NCBI GenBank assembly: GCA_023447335.1
Contig: JAEXOD010000226.1
Span: forward strand, 1-5,742
DNA: 5,742 bases
From: Bacteroidota bacterium
GTDB taxonomy: Bacteria > Bacteroidota > Ignavibacteria > Ignavibacteriales > Melioribacteraceae
Reading direction: 5' to 3'
Below are positions 5,050 to 5,742 of this stretch, piece after piece. The first letter of the stretch is position 1. Each line of letters starts with the position of its first letter. A program made the position numbers and the translations under genes. Below the pieces are notes generated by a model that worked only from the letters and a program-made list of their open reading frames with translations, was not told the origin of the DNA and ran no database searches.

Positions 5050-5348
5050 AATGTTTTGTTTTCAATATCTGTATAAATTACTTTGTGCTTAACATGTTGC
5101 GGAATAATTATATAATCACCTTCGTTAAGTTCAACGATATCATTATTTTCAAATAATATCTTTGCAAAACCTTTTAATAACAACACAAACTCGTCTTCAT
5201 CTTGATCATACCAAAAGTCACTTTTTGTTACGTGTCCGCTACTAATTATTCTTTCTAATCTAAATCCTTTTTGCTTTAGTAAGTCTTCAAAATACTCATT
5301 ATTTAAATCTATATTTTCAATTTCATAAATATTTTTCACTTCTATCAT
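5022..5348 (-). CDS. Small single-domain cupin protein
   Basis: The 108-residue cytosolic protein is a single cupin beta-barrel with a short N-terminal extension. Cupin motif 2 is intact: Gly77, five residues, Pro83, four residues, His88 (GDYIIIPQHVKH); only the final Asn of the classical motif is replaced (Tyr92). Motif 1 is partial: Glu53 followed six residues later by Gly60 fits E-x6-G, but the usual HxH is replaced by WYDQDEDE (46-53), a form shared by a subfamily of small bacterial cupins as I recall it. Metal ligands, if any, would be drawn from Asp48, Gln49, Glu53, His85 and His88. The substrate is unknown. The ATG at 5348 lies one base after the stop of the Omp85 gene, and GAGG about ten bases upstream could serve as ribosome site; the 3' end overlaps the barrel gene by 28 or 19 bases depending on its start. 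This packing indicates an operon. It could be an enzyme or a small-molecule sensor. Confidence 0.88.
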   Translation of the reverse strand: MIEVKNIYEIENIDLNNEYFEDLLKQKGFRLERIISSGHVTKSDFWYDQDEDEFVLLLKGFAKILFENNDIVELNEGDYIIIPQHVKHKVIYTDIENKTFWLTCYFKK

Positions 5349-5349
5349 G

Positions 5350-5742
5350 TTAAAAAGCCTCGCCTATGCCTAAATGTAACTGAAACGTATCAGACATTAT
5401 TTTTTTTGTAAAAAAACTATTTCTATTGGCTGGATCATAAAATTTAAAACCAAAATCTAACCTAATCGGTGCAAAATCAGAATAATACCGTAATCCGAAA
5501 CCAATTGCAACGGCAACTTCATCAATTTGCACTTGTGAAAGCTTATTCCATGTATTTCCAAAATCAGCAAATATAGTTGTTCCTACCTGCCCAAATAACC
5601 TTAAACGAGCTTCCAAAGAACCTTCTAACTGACAAAACCCGCCGGGAGTAACTCCTTTAAATAAAAATGCTTCAAAGTCTTCATTGGTAGTATTTCCAAT
5701 ATCAAAATTTGTTTCTTGAGGTACAAGTTCACGACTTTGCCA
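5350..5742 (-). CDS. Omp85-family outer-membrane protein (BamA/TamA-like), C-terminal part
   Basis: The frame is open to the right edge and gives the last 130 residues; the N-terminus and any POTRA domains lie outside. It begins WQSRELVPQ, resembling the conserved RGWRSRELGP turn of the Omp85 barrel (the RG would be just outside). Then come PGGFCQLEGSLEARL, close to the GGN-x-LLEGSxExR strand, TTIFADFGNTWN (like VFxDAGNVW), and the near-terminal FGLRYYSDFAPIRLDFGF, matching GLRYxTPxGPIRLDYG. The chain ends in Phe with an amphipathic last strand, FQLHLGIGEAF, as expected of a BAM-recognised beta-signal. Omp85 proteins insert or translocate proteins across the outer membrane. The TTG at 5616 is an internal codon, since homology runs through it. 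BamA, TamA or a lineage-specific paralogue cannot be told apart from this end. It is the first visible gene of the operon with the cupin and the small barrel. Confidence 0.87.
   Translation of the reverse strand, partial: WQSRELVPQETNFDIGNTTNEDFEAFLFKGVTPGGFCQLEGSLEARLRLFGQVGTTIFADFGNTWNKLSQVQIDEVAVAIGFGLRYYSDFAPIRLDFGFKFYDPANRNSFFTKKIMSDTFQLHLGIGEAF

Noticed and set aside
5614..5616. TTG as start of the gene ending at 5350
   Set aside because: Omp85 similarity continues upstream without a stop to the window edge, so the gene is simply truncated by the window.
1..5742. CRISPR array, IS element, tRNA, rRNA or att site
   Set aside because: No regularly spaced long repeats, terminal inverted repeats with a transposase, cloverleaf or rRNA-like sequence were seen on either strand.

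Overview
The window is AT-rich bacterial chromosome, probably from the Bacteroidota/Chlorobiota/Ignavibacteriota (FCB) part of the tree. This rests on A/T-dominated codon use and intergenic DNA, a signal peptide ending in Leu-Tyr-Ser-Gln of the kind common there, and Omp85 and small beta-barrel outer-membrane proteins, which show a Gram-negative envelope. Recognisable Shine-Dalgarno sequences (AAGGTGA, AGGAG, AGGTGA) precede several genes; many core Bacteroidia and Flavobacteriia lack these, so an Ignavibacteria-like lineage is a guess, not a determination. I see no mobile elements, tRNA, rRNA or CRISPR.

Layout. (1) 1-214, minus: the first 71 codons of ClpB, the heat-shock disaggregase, running off the left edge. 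(2) 215-493: a divergent control region with phased A/T tracts and a structured leader. (3) 494-706, plus: a 70-aa cold-shock protein with a strong intrinsic terminator at 733-760. (4) 761-912: no convincing gene, but nested inverted repeats. (5) 913-2346, minus: a complete group II PLP-dependent decarboxylase of the aromatic-amino-acid type. (6) 2347-2457: a 111-bp divergent promoter region holding a perfect 11-bp inverted repeat. (7) 2458-4506, plus: a 682-aa fusion of chorismate mutase, prephenate dehydratase, Phe-binding ACT domain and DAHP synthase. (8) 4501-5742, minus: three tightly packed genes, in transcription order the C-terminus of an Omp85 (BamA/TamA-like) barrel, a small cupin, and a secreted protein predicted to be an eight-stranded outer-membrane barrel.

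The centre of interest is (5)-(7). One polypeptide carries the first step of the shikimate pathway (DAHP synthase) and the two steps committed to phenylalanine (chorismate mutase, prephenate dehydratase), with the Phe-sensing ACT domain between the two enzyme blocks. Every catalytic residue checked in the mutase, dehydratase and synthase parts is present, so all three activities are expected. A decarboxylase that would turn aromatic amino acids into amines is transcribed divergently from the same 111 bp, suggesting linked control of aromatic amino acid synthesis and consumption. The fusion gene and the convergent barrel gene share a palindromic CTATAG carrying both stop codons, and a plausible terminator for the fusion mRNA lies inside the barrel gene.
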